Assembly: GCA_043770095.1 (NCBI GenBank)
Contig: JAYVIR010000120.1
Location: 58,561-122,560 of the forward strand
Origin: JBGSUZ01 sp043770095
Lineage (GTDB): Bacteria > Bacillota > Clostridia > Peptostreptococcales > Acidaminobacteraceae
Direction: 5' to 3'
DNA length: 64,000 nt
The notes beneath the pieces were generated by a model, which was not told the origin of the DNA, ran no database searches, and saw only the letters and a program-made list of their open reading frames with translations. Shown piece by piece: positions 26,432-35,487 of the stretch; position 1 is the stretch's first letter; every line of letters begins with the position of its first letter. A program made the position numbers and the translations under genes.

Positions 26432-28408
26432 CTACGCAAGACCGAGTAAAAGTCCCACACGATATACAATAAAGGCTACAACCCATGCGACGCCAAATTG
26501 ATAAATGACTGAAAAGAACGTCCATTTCCATGAGTTGGTCTCACGTTTAATGACACCAATAACGCCTACGCATGGCGTATACAACAACACGAATACCATA
26601 AACGCATACGCCGTAAGCTGATTGAAACTTTTACCCATTGTGAAAGCAAAATCTGTTGCACTCGCCACATCAGATAGTCCATAAACGATAAACATATTGG
26701 CAACAACGATTTCTTTTGCGACAATGCCCGTAATCAATGAAAGCGCCGCTTGCCATGTGCCAAAACCTAGCGGTGCAAAGATTGGTGCCATAAATCCACC
26801 AAAAGATGCGCCAAAACTTTCCGTTACAGGAACCATTCCCGTTTGATTGAAATTAAGAATGAGCCATAAGATAATTGAAGCGCCTAAAATAATCGTCCCC
26901 GCTTTCATTAAATACCCTTGAACACGCTCCCAAACATGAATAAATAACGATTTAAGGCTAGGGATTCTAAATGGAGGAAACTCCATTAGAAAAAGTGTAT
27001 CTTCCCCTTTAAACAACGTTCGTCTAAATATAAAGGCAGAAATCAATGCCATCAATATGCCGAGCAAATATAATGAGAATGTCACCAGCGTTTCTTGTCC
27101 AGGGAAGAACGCACCTGCAAACAAGACGTACACGGGAAATCTAGCGCTGCAACTCATAAAAGGATTTACCAAGATGGTAATAAGTCGATCATTTTCATTT
27201 TCTACCGTTCTTGTACTCATGATGGCTGGTACATTACAGCCAAAGCCTAAAATCATTGGAATAAAGCTTTTTCCGTTTAGTCCTACTTTGCTCATCCAAA
27301 AGTCCATCAAATAAGCGACCCTTGCCATGTAGCCACTGTCTTCTAAAATGGATATGATGGCAAACAAGATAGCAATATTAGGTACAAAGGTTAAAATACC
27401 ACCCACGCCGCCGACAATGCCGTCTACAATCAATGATTGCATCCAACTGGCAACGCCGACAGATTCTAAACTTGTTGCTAGAAATGGGCTTAACATTTGT
27501 GAGAAGAAGACATCGATTAAATCTGCAAACACGCCTCCTACATTGAATGTCAGGTAAAACATCGTCCACATAATCAATCCGAAAACTGGCAATCCTATCA
27601 ATTTATTCAGCAAAATCTTATCAAACAAATCGGTTAAACGATCTTTTTTGATGGCAGTATTGTCTACTGATTCTGCTATAATTTCTGAAATTTTCTCATA
27701 TCTCATGTCCGAAAGGATCATTTCTCCATTTTCTGGTGCACTGTCAACGCTTAGACCAACTAATTCTGCGACGTCTTCATCTTTTTCAAAAATTTTCAGT
27801 GCCGCCCATCGCTTAGAACCAGAAAAGGCTTCAGAAATCAGTGCTTCTGTCTTTGTCGCAAAGGTTTCAATCTGTTCATTATACTCAATTTTTTTTGCGA
27901 CATAATCGTTTTTGTGATGGTGCATTTCCACCACTGAAGCAAGCAATTCACTAACGCCCTGTTTTTTTAGCGCTGAAATCGGAATCACGGGAATGCCCAA
28001 ATTTTGAGACAGTTTTTCCACATCGATTTTAATGTTCTTCTTAGCCGCTTCATCCATCATATTGAGTGCAAGAACAACTGGCTTGCCCATTTCAATAAGC
28101 TGCAAGGTCAGATAAAGATTTCTTTCTAGATAGGAACTGTCCACAATATTTAAAACAAGATCTGCTTCATCTTCCAACAAATAATTTCGAGATACTTTTT
28201 CTTCTAACGAAAAAGGCGATAGACTGTATATTCCAGGCAAATCAACTATCTCTAATAGATGGTTATCAAAGGACACACGTCCAACTTTCTTTTCAACCGT
28301 TACGCCCGCCCAATTGCCGACGTAGTGATTGCTGCCTGTCAGGCTGTTAAACAGTGTCGTTTTTCCACTGTTCGGGTTGCCGACAAGTGCAATTTTAAAT
28401 TGATCCAT
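26432..28408 (-). CDS. feoB: Ferrous iron transport protein B
   Basis: A 658-residue inner-membrane iron transporter. The N-terminal G domain has G1 GNPNSGKTT, G3 DLPGIYSL, G4 NMMD and G5 SALKKQG; a helical GDI-like region (about 170-260) follows. The membrane domain begins near residue 275 with about ten helices. It includes the conserved Cys motifs GFGCNVPAIMSTR and MSCSARFPVY, the two Gate-type repeats of the family. It imports Fe2+ under anaerobic conditions. The ATG has GGAG upstream and follows feoA by 17 bases. Confidence 0.96.
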   Translation of the reverse strand: MDQFKIALVGNPNSGKTTLFNSLTGSNHYVGNWAGVTVEKKVGRVSFDNHLLEIVDLPGIYSLSPFSLEEKVSRNYLLEDEADLVLNIVDSSYLERNLYLTLQLIEMGKPVVLALNMMDEAAKKNIKIDVEKLSQNLGIPVIPISALKKQGVSELLASVVEMHHHKNDYVAKKIEYNEQIETFATKTEALISEAFSGSKRWAALKIFEKDEDVAELVGLSVDSAPENGEMILSDMRYEKISEIIAESVDNTAIKKDRLTDLFDKILLNKLIGLPVFGLIMWTMFYLTFNVGGVFADLIDVFFSQMLSPFLATSLESVGVASWMQSLIVDGIVGGVGGILTFVPNIAILFAIISILEDSGYMARVAYLMDFWMSKVGLNGKSFIPMILGFGCNVPAIMSTRTVENENDRLITILVNPFMSCSARFPVYVLFAGAFFPGQETLVTFSLYLLGILMALISAFIFRRTLFKGEDTLFLMEFPPFRIPSLKSLFIHVWERVQGYLMKAGTIILGASIILWLILNFNQTGMVPVTESFGASFGGFMAPIFAPLGFGTWQAALSLITGIVAKEIVVANMFIVYGLSDVASATDFAFTMGKSFNQLTAYAFMVFVLLYTPCVGVIGVIKRETNSWKWTFFSVIYQFGVAWVVAFIVYRVGLLLGLA

Positions 28409-28424
28409 GACCTTCTCCTCTCAC

Positions 28425-28652
28425 TTATACGAGTGCTTCAGCTACTTGAATATTTGTCGCTATCCCTTTCCCGAGTGCTACTCGAGTGCCTCTTACATCT
28501 ACAACGAGAGGGCCTAAAAGTGATCTAGAAACTACATTGAGCTTGACACCGGGGGTTAGTCCCATGTCTTGTAGTCTTCTTCTTAACTTGATATTAAAAT
28601 CAATGCTCTTAATCACGACAGATTGACCTATTTTTATTGTTGATAATGGCAT
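28425..28652 (-). CDS. feoA: Ferrous iron transport protein A
   Basis: A 75-residue SH3-like FeoA: MPLSTIKIGQSVVIK, RRRLQDMGLTPG and a C-terminal LGKGIATNIQV are diagnostic. It supports FeoB activity. The start at 28652 is chosen because GGAGG lies eight bases upstream; two earlier ATGs fall in or beside the ribosome binding site. It is the first gene of the feo operon and has a Fur-box-like operator upstream. Confidence 0.93.
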   Translation of the reverse strand: MPLSTIKIGQSVVIKSIDFNIKLRRRLQDMGLTPGVKLNVVSRSLLGPLVVDVRGTRVALGKGIATNIQVAEALV

Positions 28653-28687
28653 AAACATCGCCTCCATATATAAGAATTAAATAAAGT

Positions 28688-28702
28688 TGATATTGATTAT
28701 CA
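28688..28702. promoter_or_regulatory. Fur-box-like operator of the feo operon
   Basis: On the minus strand TGATAATCAATATCA is a 7-1-7 palindrome with one mismatch to the Fur consensus TGATAATNATTATCA, 36 bases upstream of the feoA ATG. Repression by Fur-iron is the expected regulation for feoAB. Confidence 0.75.
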
Positions 28703-28783
28703 CTTACAATTCAATTCTACCGGAAATGATATTCAATGTCAATTAAAATAAATAAACTTTTAACAATTGGAACGAATACAAAA

Positions 28784-30025
28784 TTACTTTGAAATCATTT
28801 TTGCCTTTATATCATTTATAGCGAGCACTGCTGATGAAAATGCCCATTGTATATTATAGCCACCCGTATCACCGTCGATATTGATGACTTCTCCAGCAAA
28901 GTAAAGGCCTTCAACTTGTTTAGATGCCATATTTTTCGCTTTGATTTCTTTAAGGTCTACACCGCCTGCGGTTACCATAGCAATTTGTCGTCCACCAATC
29001 TGCTCAATAGTCACTTCAAATTGAGTTAAATAACTAACAACTTTTTGACGCAAAACTTTACTGATTTGAGCGAAGGTTACTTGTTCATTTATCTCTAGAG
29101 CTGTCAGAAGTTGATCTGCAATGGATTTACTATAGCAAATCTCTCTTAAATAGGATTTCACGCTCGTCTTCCCCTGCTTTTCAATTTTTTCGGCAAATGC
29201 TTTTGCTAAAGCATCCGCACTCATTGCCGTGAACGCAAGTTTTAACACATCACCCTCTAAAAAATCTCTACTGTTATTGAGAATCACCGGACCGCTTAGA
29301 CCCCTGTGAGTAAAGAGCAAATCTCCAGTAAGCGTTTTGAGTGTTTTCCCCTCACGGCAAAGTGTCAATTTTGCCTCTGGAATAGAGACGCCTGAAAGTT
29401 CCTTAAGCATATTGTCACTGTGATAAATCGGCGTAAGAGCCGGTCTAGGCATTTCTATAGGGTGCCCCAGAGCCTTTGCCAGTTTGTATCCATCGCCGTC
29501 TGAACCCGTTACCGCATAGGTAAACCCACCCGTCGTGATCAGCAGGTTCTTTGCATAATAAGTACTTGCGCTTGTCGCCTCATTCGTTTTCACTTCAAAT
29601 ACTTCCTGCCAAGCAATACTCTCAACCGTCTGCTTAAAATGAATGGTTACGCCTTTGTTGAGCGCCTCATCAAGCATTGTCTGCACCAAATCGCCTGCGC
29701 TTAAACTTTCCGGAAAGACTTTTCCATTATCCATCACGACACTTTCAACACCACGCTCTCGAAACCACTGTCTTGTCATTTCAGGCGTCATTTTTCCTAA
29801 TGCATGTTTGACGAAGTTTTTGTGTTCTCCAAAATGCTCAACAAATTCGTTAAGCTTCTCATCGTGCGTAAAGTTGCATTGACCTTTGCCTGAAATGAGC
29901 ACTTTTTTGCCTGCTGATGCATTTTTTTCAAGCACCAACGTTTCAAGTCCGTCGCTCTCAGCTGCCGCCATTAAGCCTGCCGCTCCATATCCCACAATAA
30001 TTAGATCGTATATTTTATCCATCAT
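28784..30025 (-). CDS. HI0933/YhiN-type FAD-dependent flavoprotein
   Basis: A 413-residue cytoplasmic flavoprotein. The N-terminal FAD motif is DLIIVGYGAAGLMAAAE. GKGQCNFTHDE and LLFTHRGLSGPVIL are family motifs, and the C-terminus GEVINIDGDTGGYNIQWAFSS closes the FAD site. Proteins of this family are widespread and mostly uncharacterised NAD(P)/FAD oxidoreductases. The ATG at 30025 is preceded by AAAGGAG at eight bases. It appears to be a single-gene unit divergent from the EF-hand-like gene. Confidence 0.9.
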   Translation of the reverse strand: MMDKIYDLIIVGYGAAGLMAAAESDGLETLVLEKNASAGKKVLISGKGQCNFTHDEKLNEFVEHFGEHKNFVKHALGKMTPEMTRQWFRERGVESVVMDNGKVFPESLSAGDLVQTMLDEALNKGVTIHFKQTVESIAWQEVFEVKTNEATSASTYYAKNLLITTGGFTYAVTGSDGDGYKLAKALGHPIEMPRPALTPIYHSDNMLKELSGVSIPEAKLTLCREGKTLKTLTGDLLFTHRGLSGPVILNNSRDFLEGDVLKLAFTAMSADALAKAFAEKIEKQGKTSVKSYLREICYSKSIADQLLTALEINEQVTFAQISKVLRQKVVSYLTQFEVTIEQIGGRQIAMVTAGGVDLKEIKAKNMASKQVEGLYFAGEVINIDGDTGGYNIQWAFSSAVLAINDIKAKMISK

Positions 30026-30165
30026 TTTTGACACTCCTTTAAGTATAATTATTCACAATATTCAGTTTGTTTCGTTTTTTGCCGATAATATAGATAAGAA
30101 ATCCGTTTATATAAACATGAATCGATTTAGCACCCTTAACAATATAGCACACGGAGGTGTTATAA

Positions 30166-31326
30166 ATGAAAGTACTAAATAGCACTGTTTCCATGGAAGG
30201 TTACAGCAGTCACGTTTCAGAACAAAGTCAAATTTCTTCGCTTCGGATTTGGGACAATAAATCTGAAGACAAAAAGCTTTCTCTACCCGGAAACTCTAAT
30301 TTAGGTGATCACATGACCCTTTCTGCGATTGGTCTCTCTTTTGCTCAAAGCCAAGAATACAGCTTGAGTGAGCAACTGGTTTCCGCTACCACTGTGAATA
30401 TCGATGTTGACCCACTCTCAGCCAATAGTAATTCTGAAAAATCTTCAATGGAATCGCTTATGACCGAAGAAGATTTTCTGAAAATCAAACTTCTCGAACG
30501 ACTTCTTGAAGGCTTGACCGGAAAAAAATTCAAATTCAAATATTATGCACTAAAAGACTTTGAAAAAGCACTTGCTGGCAAAGACATGCCCATCCAAAGA
30601 CTGAGTGCATTGACATCTGCTGTCATTAAACAGCCGCCCTCAGAGCAACCTGCCTCTGTCGGATGGGGCGTTCATTTCCAACAAGAAACGACTCAGCACC
30701 AAAAAGAAACTGTAGACTTTAATTCAAAAGGATCTGTGCAGACCGCCGACGGCCGATCAATCAATTTCCAACTCAACTACCATTTCAGCCAAGAATTTTG
30801 GCGTTCCACAAAAATTGATTTTAAAGCAGGTGATGCTTTAATTGACCCTTTGGTAATACGACTTGATGAAGCGCCTATGCAGTTTTCTGATAAGCCTATT
30901 GTATTTGACTTAGACATAGATGGCACTAAAGAAGCTTTTAAATTCCCTATTAATAATGCTGGTCTGCTATTTCTAGATCAAAATGGAAACCATATCGCAG
31001 ACGATGGCAGTGAACTTTTTGGACCAAAAACAGGACATGGTTTTGACGAACTAAAAGCTCTGGACACCGATCAAAACGGTTGGATTGATGAGTCAGATTC
31101 CAACTTTAACGACTTGCGTATTTGGATTCGCAGCAGTGATGGCAGCGATCAATTTCTAGGACTCTTAGAATCAGGCATTGGCGCTTTGTTTGTAAGTTCC
31201 GTTAATACACAAACAAATCTTTATGCTCAAAATGCCTCTCAAGTGGGGCAAATGAAAATGTCTGGTCTTTATCTAAAAGAAAATGGACAGCCAGGGCTCA
31301 TACATGAGTTGGACTTCAAAGTTTAA
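30166..31326 (+). CDS. Uncharacterised protein with an EF-hand-like calcium-binding region
   Basis: A 386-residue protein without signal peptide or membrane segments. The N-terminal 170 residues are polar; residues 100-125 (KLLERLLEGLTGKKFKFKYY) form a conserved-looking helix and strand. The C-terminal part (about 240-345) carries Asp/Asn-rich loops: FDLDIDGT, LDQNGNHIADDGSELFG and LDTDQNGWIDESDSNF. These resemble the calcium-binding DxDxDG and EF-hand loops of repeat-rich secreted proteins. Proteins of this architecture occur in motile bacteria, but I do not know the function. The ribosome binding site GGAGGTG precedes the ATG. It is a single gene, ending in a strong bidirectional terminator. 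Confidence 0.8.
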   Translation: MKVLNSTVSMEGYSSHVSEQSQISSLRIWDNKSEDKKLSLPGNSNLGDHMTLSAIGLSFAQSQEYSLSEQLVSATTVNIDVDPLSANSNSEKSSMESLMTEEDFLKIKLLERLLEGLTGKKFKFKYYALKDFEKALAGKDMPIQRLSALTSAVIKQPPSEQPASVGWGVHFQQETTQHQKETVDFNSKGSVQTADGRSINFQLNYHFSQEFWRSTKIDFKAGDALIDPLVIRLDEAPMQFSDKPIVFDLDIDGTKEAFKFPINNAGLLFLDQNGNHIADDGSELFGPKTGHGFDELKALDTDQNGWIDESDSNFNDLRIWIRSSDGSDQFLGLLESGIGALFVSSVNTQTNLYAQNASQVGQMKMSGLYLKENGQPGLIHELDFKV

Positions 31327-31342
31327 AAATCAAATGATAAGC

Positions 31343-31382
31343 AAGAGGGTCTAGTGAGTATTACGCTCATTAGACCCTCTTA
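31343..31382. terminator. Bidirectional terminator
   Basis: AAGAGGGTCTAGTGAG and CTCATTAGACCCTCTT form a 16-bp stem with one wobble, between the convergent EF-hand-like gene and the pseudo-receiver gene. Confidence 0.88.
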
Positions 31383-31396
31383 TCACGTGTTTCAAA

Positions 31397-31783
31397 CTAC
31401 ATCTTAGACATCAAATGACTATTTTCGTTAAACGTCTTATGAATGACTTTTTCTATTTGAACCAGATTATACGGTTTAAAAATATATTCATCTGCGCCTA
31501 ATTCTAAACCATCAAATATTTGGCGCCTTCTCGTTTCATCGCCCACCAAAATGACCTTTGCATCTGCATAGGTTTCTTTGATGCGCCTCATAGAGCTAAT
31601 GCCATCCATCATCGGCATATCCAGCGCTAAGAAAATGATATTGGGCTTATAAATGCGATATTCATTATAAGCTTGAACGCCGTTACGAGATTCTGAAAGC
31701 ACATCTAAACCAATTTTTTCTAACATCCCCCTTAACTGCTTTCGATCAAGGAGCACGCCATCTGCTACTATGGCTTGTATCAT
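31397..31783 (-). CDS. Atypical receiver-domain protein lacking the phosphoacceptor Asp
   Basis: A 128-residue single receiver domain. The phosphoacceptor position is Ala53: the sequence reads IIFLALDMPMMDG, where a canonical receiver has Asp three residues before the Met-Pro. The acidic pair is Ala7-Asp8 instead of Asp-Asp, and the Thr/Ser position is Gly81 (VILVGDE). The Lys of YIFKPYN is kept. Phosphorylation in the usual way is therefore unlikely, so it may act as a phosphorylation-independent adaptor. Its ATG overlaps the stop of the kinase-like gene (ATGA), with GGAGGAG upstream, so the two proteins are made together. The Ala codon GCG is plainly read. Confidence 0.85.
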   Translation of the reverse strand: MIQAIVADGVLLDRKQLRGMLEKIGLDVLSESRNGVQAYNEYRIYKPNIIFLALDMPMMDGISSMRRIKETYADAKVILVGDETRRRQIFDGLELGADEYIFKPYNLVQIEKVIHKTFNENSHLMSKM

Positions 31784-34536
31784 TCGCAAATCTCCTCCAA
31801 AGGAATTCGTACTGTAAATTTGCAATAACTTTGATAATTCGATTTCACGTCAATGGTACCATTGATGCATGCAAGCGCCTCTTTAACGCGCCATAACCCA
31901 TCTCCAATGCCATCGTATTCATTATCAGACTCTTTATAATAGACGCCCTGACTAAATATAAAAGGCAAAACTTCTTCCTCCGACGCACTGACAATTTCTT
32001 TGAAACTCATTAAGTCTAATTTATACATACTGTCTTTTAGAGTGTTGATGTTAATTCCCGCACCATCATCTTGGATGTCAATCACTAAATGGGTCAAAGT
32101 TGTGTGTATTTGAACTTCTATATGTGCGGTTAATGGCTTATTTGCTCTCTTGCGTTCATCAACGTATTCAATATTGTGAACAATGATGGCATCAAAAATA
32201 CGAGAAAGTTCTCTCAAAATCGGGCCCATTTTTCGAAGCGGCAAATGGATGTTTTGACCTTCAATTTTCAGAGGTTCAACAGTCTTGCCATAACGGTCTA
32301 TCAACACTTTGCAATAAGGCTGAAGAATTTCAAACATTTCAAAAATCCCTTGAGACTGGTTTTCTATTTCTTCTAATTCTTTTTTGGTTGCTCTGATCTC
32401 CTTACCAATATAATGACTCAGAACCTGTTGATCTTCTAGATCAAAATCTCCAATCTTTCTGGACTCAACCATTTGAACCATTTTTTCGAAAGTTATTGGC
32501 ACATTATCATTTGACAAGTCTTTGAGATCAAAAATAAACTTTCTAAATTCACCGTAAGTATGATCAAAGCCCATTGCCTCGTACCATATAGCAAATCGTT
32601 CTAACGAAATCGAAAGTATTTGAGAAAGTTCGTTTACATTTTGAGCTTTTTTAATAATTTCAGGCAAATTTAACGTAACAAATTGTTCGGTTCTGAATAT
32701 TAAATATTTTAATTCTTTTTCAAATTTAATATGCGCTTTTAACATCTTCACTTCATTTTGCGACTTTTGACTTTGTTCCTTTGTTACGATCAGCTTGCTA
32801 ACATCATTGATCATTAAAACGAACTGTTTGTTTTCTTCATTTGCGCTTTCAATCAAGCTTACTGTTATTTTGTACCATCTACCTTGTTTATAAATCAACT
32901 TTGGCAATAAAGACAAATAAGTAATCGCTCTTTCAGGATTCTTCAATTGTGCCACTCTCAACATGATATCAGTAAAAAGCTGACCCAAGTCACTTGATTC
33001 TCCAAAAAAATATTTCACGAATTTTTCGCCACTAAAATGCGTACCAAAGTGTTTTTCCATATCATGTCCATAAATAGACACAATCTTGAGCTGACTGTCT
33101 AAAATGACAAGAGTCACCTCAATATCTCTAACCACTTCTTTCAAAGCATCTAAATGCAACTCTTTTTCTTGAAGCAGATCCTTAAATTCACTTTGAATAT
33201 CAAAAATATTTTCTTCAAAACCTTGATTGCTTTGAATCATTTTTTTCTCTAAAACATCGTATTCAAACGTTAGGTTTTCAAGACGGTCTACGGATCTTGA
33301 ATAGAACTTCGAAACCATAAACGTCACATAACAAATGAAAAATGTAATCCCTGCAAGGTAATAATTTCGAATTTCATAATACCCAAGAATATATAAACTG
33401 TCTAAAATAAAGATTACAACCATCAAGCTAAAAGCAACCAATTCTATTTTCAACCACGCTGCACCTATTCTAGCCATCCTCACCATATGCAAAGTCAGAA
33501 GAAGAAGGATTGTTACAAAATAGGCATAATATAAAGGCACTAATCTAGCATAGATGTTTTCTCCGAGCATTAACACCATCAAGCCAAAAAACATAATGAC
33601 GTAGAGGCTTATTTGTTTAATAAACGGTGGCAGCATGTCTTTTCTTACTTCGCAGGCAAATAAAATAAATATTGGCAGCAACAAATAATAAGACCAGTAA
33701 TTCAACTTGTTAAATAATTCTCCTGGGATTTTCGGTATCAAGTAGAGCAAATACTGATCACCTGAATTGATGATTCTCACAAGCATAATCGCAACAAGCA
33801 TGGCAAAATAAAGCGCTAACCATTCTTTACTCTTACGACTATTTACTCTGAGGAAAAACCCCATATTAAAAATAGCAAGAATAAGCATCAGACTGAAAAG
33901 GAAAGTATCTATGATTAGCCATTTCACAATGTAATCTTGAACTTGCTCTGATAACCCTAAAATCACATTGCCGTAACCACTTCCGTAGTGATTACTTCGT
34001 GTAAAGTTGATGATCAACTCAACATTTTCAGACTGAGGAACAAATGAAATCAACAGATTGGGCGTAATTCGGTTTGCAAAACTACTGCGCTGAACGATCT
34101 CTTTGTCTTTTGTGAGTTGATGTCCATCTGCATAGACTTCTGTATCCATATAAAAAAGGGTACTTCTAATGGCAAGTTTTTGTCCAATATACTGACTCGG
34201 TATTTTGATAATCGTTCTTAAGGTACCATAGTTGCTTTTATATTGTTCTTCAAATTTTTGTTGATTATAAAAAGCACCTGGAACTGAAATCAGATGCATA
34301 ATGCCTAAATTATTCTGCTTTTTGAAATCTTCATGAAGAATGATTCTATTCGGATAAAATTCCCAATTTTCTTTAAGACTATAAATGCCATCTGATTCAA
34401 ATTCCCAATTTGTTAAATTGATAACACTAGGTTCATATTTAGACTTAGTCTCAGTGCAATAATTACTGACGTCCGTCAAACTTACTATAAAAATAAGCAT
34501 AAAGGCAATTGTCCATCTCTTAAAATGCTTTTTCAT
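31780..34536 (-). CDS. 7TMR-DISM kinase-like protein, degenerate CheA-type ATPase, no visible phosphoacceptor His
   Basis: A 918-residue membrane protein. A signal-anchor start (about 8-25) is followed by an extracytoplasmic 7TMR-DISM-type beta-rich domain (about 35-205), a seven-helix membrane domain (about 210-410), a coiled coil (415-470) and a PAS-like domain (about 470-585). A helical region (about 600-740) and a C-terminal ATPase-like domain (about 755-915) follow. The ATPase has G1 DIQDDGAG and G2 GIGDGL, but the N-box position reads DAIIVHNIE with Asp for the usual Asn. No HisKA motif is seen. The helical part around FAIWYEAMGF resembles an HPt without His, which is tentative. Start: ATG with GGAGG upstream. 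Confidence 0.82.
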   Translation of the reverse strand: MKKHFKRWTIAFMLIFIVSLTDVSNYCTETKSKYEPSVINLTNWEFESDGIYSLKENWEFYPNRIILHEDFKKQNNLGIMHLISVPGAFYNQQKFEEQYKSNYGTLRTIIKIPSQYIGQKLAIRSTLFYMDTEVYADGHQLTKDKEIVQRSSFANRITPNLLISFVPQSENVELIINFTRSNHYGSGYGNVILGLSEQVQDYIVKWLIIDTFLFSLMLILAIFNMGFFLRVNSRKSKEWLALYFAMLVAIMLVRIINSGDQYLLYLIPKIPGELFNKLNYWSYYLLLPIFILFACEVRKDMLPPFIKQISLYVIMFFGLMVLMLGENIYARLVPLYYAYFVTILLLLTLHMVRMARIGAAWLKIELVAFSLMVVIFILDSLYILGYYEIRNYYLAGITFFICYVTFMVSKFYSRSVDRLENLTFEYDVLEKKMIQSNQGFEENIFDIQSEFKDLLQEKELHLDALKEVVRDIEVTLVILDSQLKIVSIYGHDMEKHFGTHFSGEKFVKYFFGESSDLGQLFTDIMLRVAQLKNPERAITYLSLLPKLIYKQGRWYKITVSLIESANEENKQFVLMINDVSKLIVTKEQSQKSQNEVKMLKAHIKFEKELKYLIFRTEQFVTLNLPEIIKKAQNVNELSQILSISLERFAIWYEAMGFDHTYGEFRKFIFDLKDLSNDNVPITFEKMVQMVESRKIGDFDLEDQQVLSHYIGKEIRATKKELEEIENQSQGIFEMFEILQPYCKVLIDRYGKTVEPLKIEGQNIHLPLRKMGPILRELSRIFDAIIVHNIEYVDERKRANKPLTAHIEVQIHTTLTHLVIDIQDDGAGININTLKDSMYKLDLMSFKEIVSASEEEVLPFIFSQGVYYKESDNEYDGIGDGLWRVKEALACINGTIDVKSNYQSYCKFTVRIPLEEICE

Positions 34537-34548
34537 AGATCCTCCAAC

Positions 34549-34911
34549 CTAAATTGACTTAAGCCCTGACTCATAACAAAATCGAACCATTTTTTGCAAT
34601 GATAAAGGTTTGTTAATCGCCCCATCCACACCCAAATCTAATAGATGTTCCATTTCACCTTCACTAAAAGAACTCAACACACAAATTTTAGTCATGATAT
34701 GGGTCTTTTTAATCCAACGAACCACCTCATCACCATCCAACTTAGGCAAATGCAGATCTAACATCACTAAATCTGGTTTCAAATTAAGAACCATTTCTAG
34801 CCCCGCAATGCCATCCTCGGCTTCTCCTATTGTCTCAATCTCCAATTGAAGAAGAATTTGTTTGATCATATGCCTTATGACTTTCGAATCCTCAACAATC
34901 ACAGCATTCAT
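34549..34911 (-). CDS. CheY-like response regulator, canonical active site
   Basis: A 120-residue stand-alone receiver. The active site is intact: Glu7-Asp8 acidic pair, phosphoacceptor Asp52 in MLDLHLPKLDG, Ser in VLSSFS and Lys in INKPLS. The ATG at 34911 has AGGAGG upstream. Twelve bases separate it from the 7TM kinase-like gene, with the pseudo-receiver after that, so the three genes form one operon. If the kinase-like protein is inactive, this receiver must take phosphate from another kinase, perhaps the CheA of the window. Confidence 0.88.
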   Translation of the reverse strand: MNAVIVEDSKVIRHMIKQILLQLEIETIGEAEDGIAGLEMVLNLKPDLVMLDLHLPKLDGDEVVRWIKKTHIMTKICVLSSFSEGEMEHLLDLGVDGAINKPLSLQKMVRFCYESGLKSI

Positions 34912-35101
34912 GCCAAATCCTCCTTTTATGATTCTCACTTCACATTTAAAATAACCGTTCAACATTCATCTTCTCTCACTATACCAATAATCGAGTCATT
35001 TGCCTATACAATAGACTTGTTTCAACTGTAAATTAGGACTATAATTTCAACTAAAGACTCAATTAATCTACGGTCTTAAAGAAACTTTGGAGGATACGAT
35101 T

Positions 35102-35413
35102 ATGGAACTTAATCAATTTATTAAAGGAATAAAACTAGACGATCAACAACGTATCATTGTCTCAATTCATGATTTTTTGGAAGGATACTTAGCATCACCC
35201 GAAAATAGAAAAATGCTTAAAGATGGTCTTGTTCAAATGCTTGGAGAGGATTTTAAGCAACTTGAAATCGCAAAAAATATGTGTCGCGTCACGGTGACAG
35301 AAGGTTCTGAGCAAGCTAACTTGGTAAAACTAGAAACAGAACTTAAATCTGCCATTGAATTGGCGCTCTCTTTTATGACCAACCCACCTCATAATCCAAA
35401 TTTAAAGAATTAA
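35102..35413 (+). CDS. Small conserved-looking protein of unknown function
   Basis: A 103-residue acidic, helical protein without signal, membrane segment or recognised domain. The start at 35102 is well supported by TTGGAGGATACGATT; an upstream TTG is possible but lies inside the ribosome binding site. It is divergent from the receiver/7TM-kinase operon, about 190 bases away, and ends in a terminator, so it is a single-gene unit. I cannot assign a function. Linkage to the signalling operon is only positional. Confidence 0.6.
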   Translation: MELNQFIKGIKLDDQQRIIVSIHDFLEGYLASPENRKMLKDGLVQMLGEDFKQLEIAKNMCRVTVTEGSEQANLVKLETELKSAIELALSFMTNPPHNPNLKN

Positions 35414-35421
35414 TTTTATGC

Positions 35422-35459
35422 AAAAAAACTGCTCCCCTTAATGGCTGAGCAGTTTTTTG
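35422..35459. terminator. Bidirectional terminator
   Basis: AAAAAACTGCTC and GAGCAGTTTTTT form the stem; it ends the small plus-strand gene and the convergent ribU. Confidence 0.88.
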
Positions 35460-35487
35460 TAATTATTCGTAATCATTCTAATGTCTT

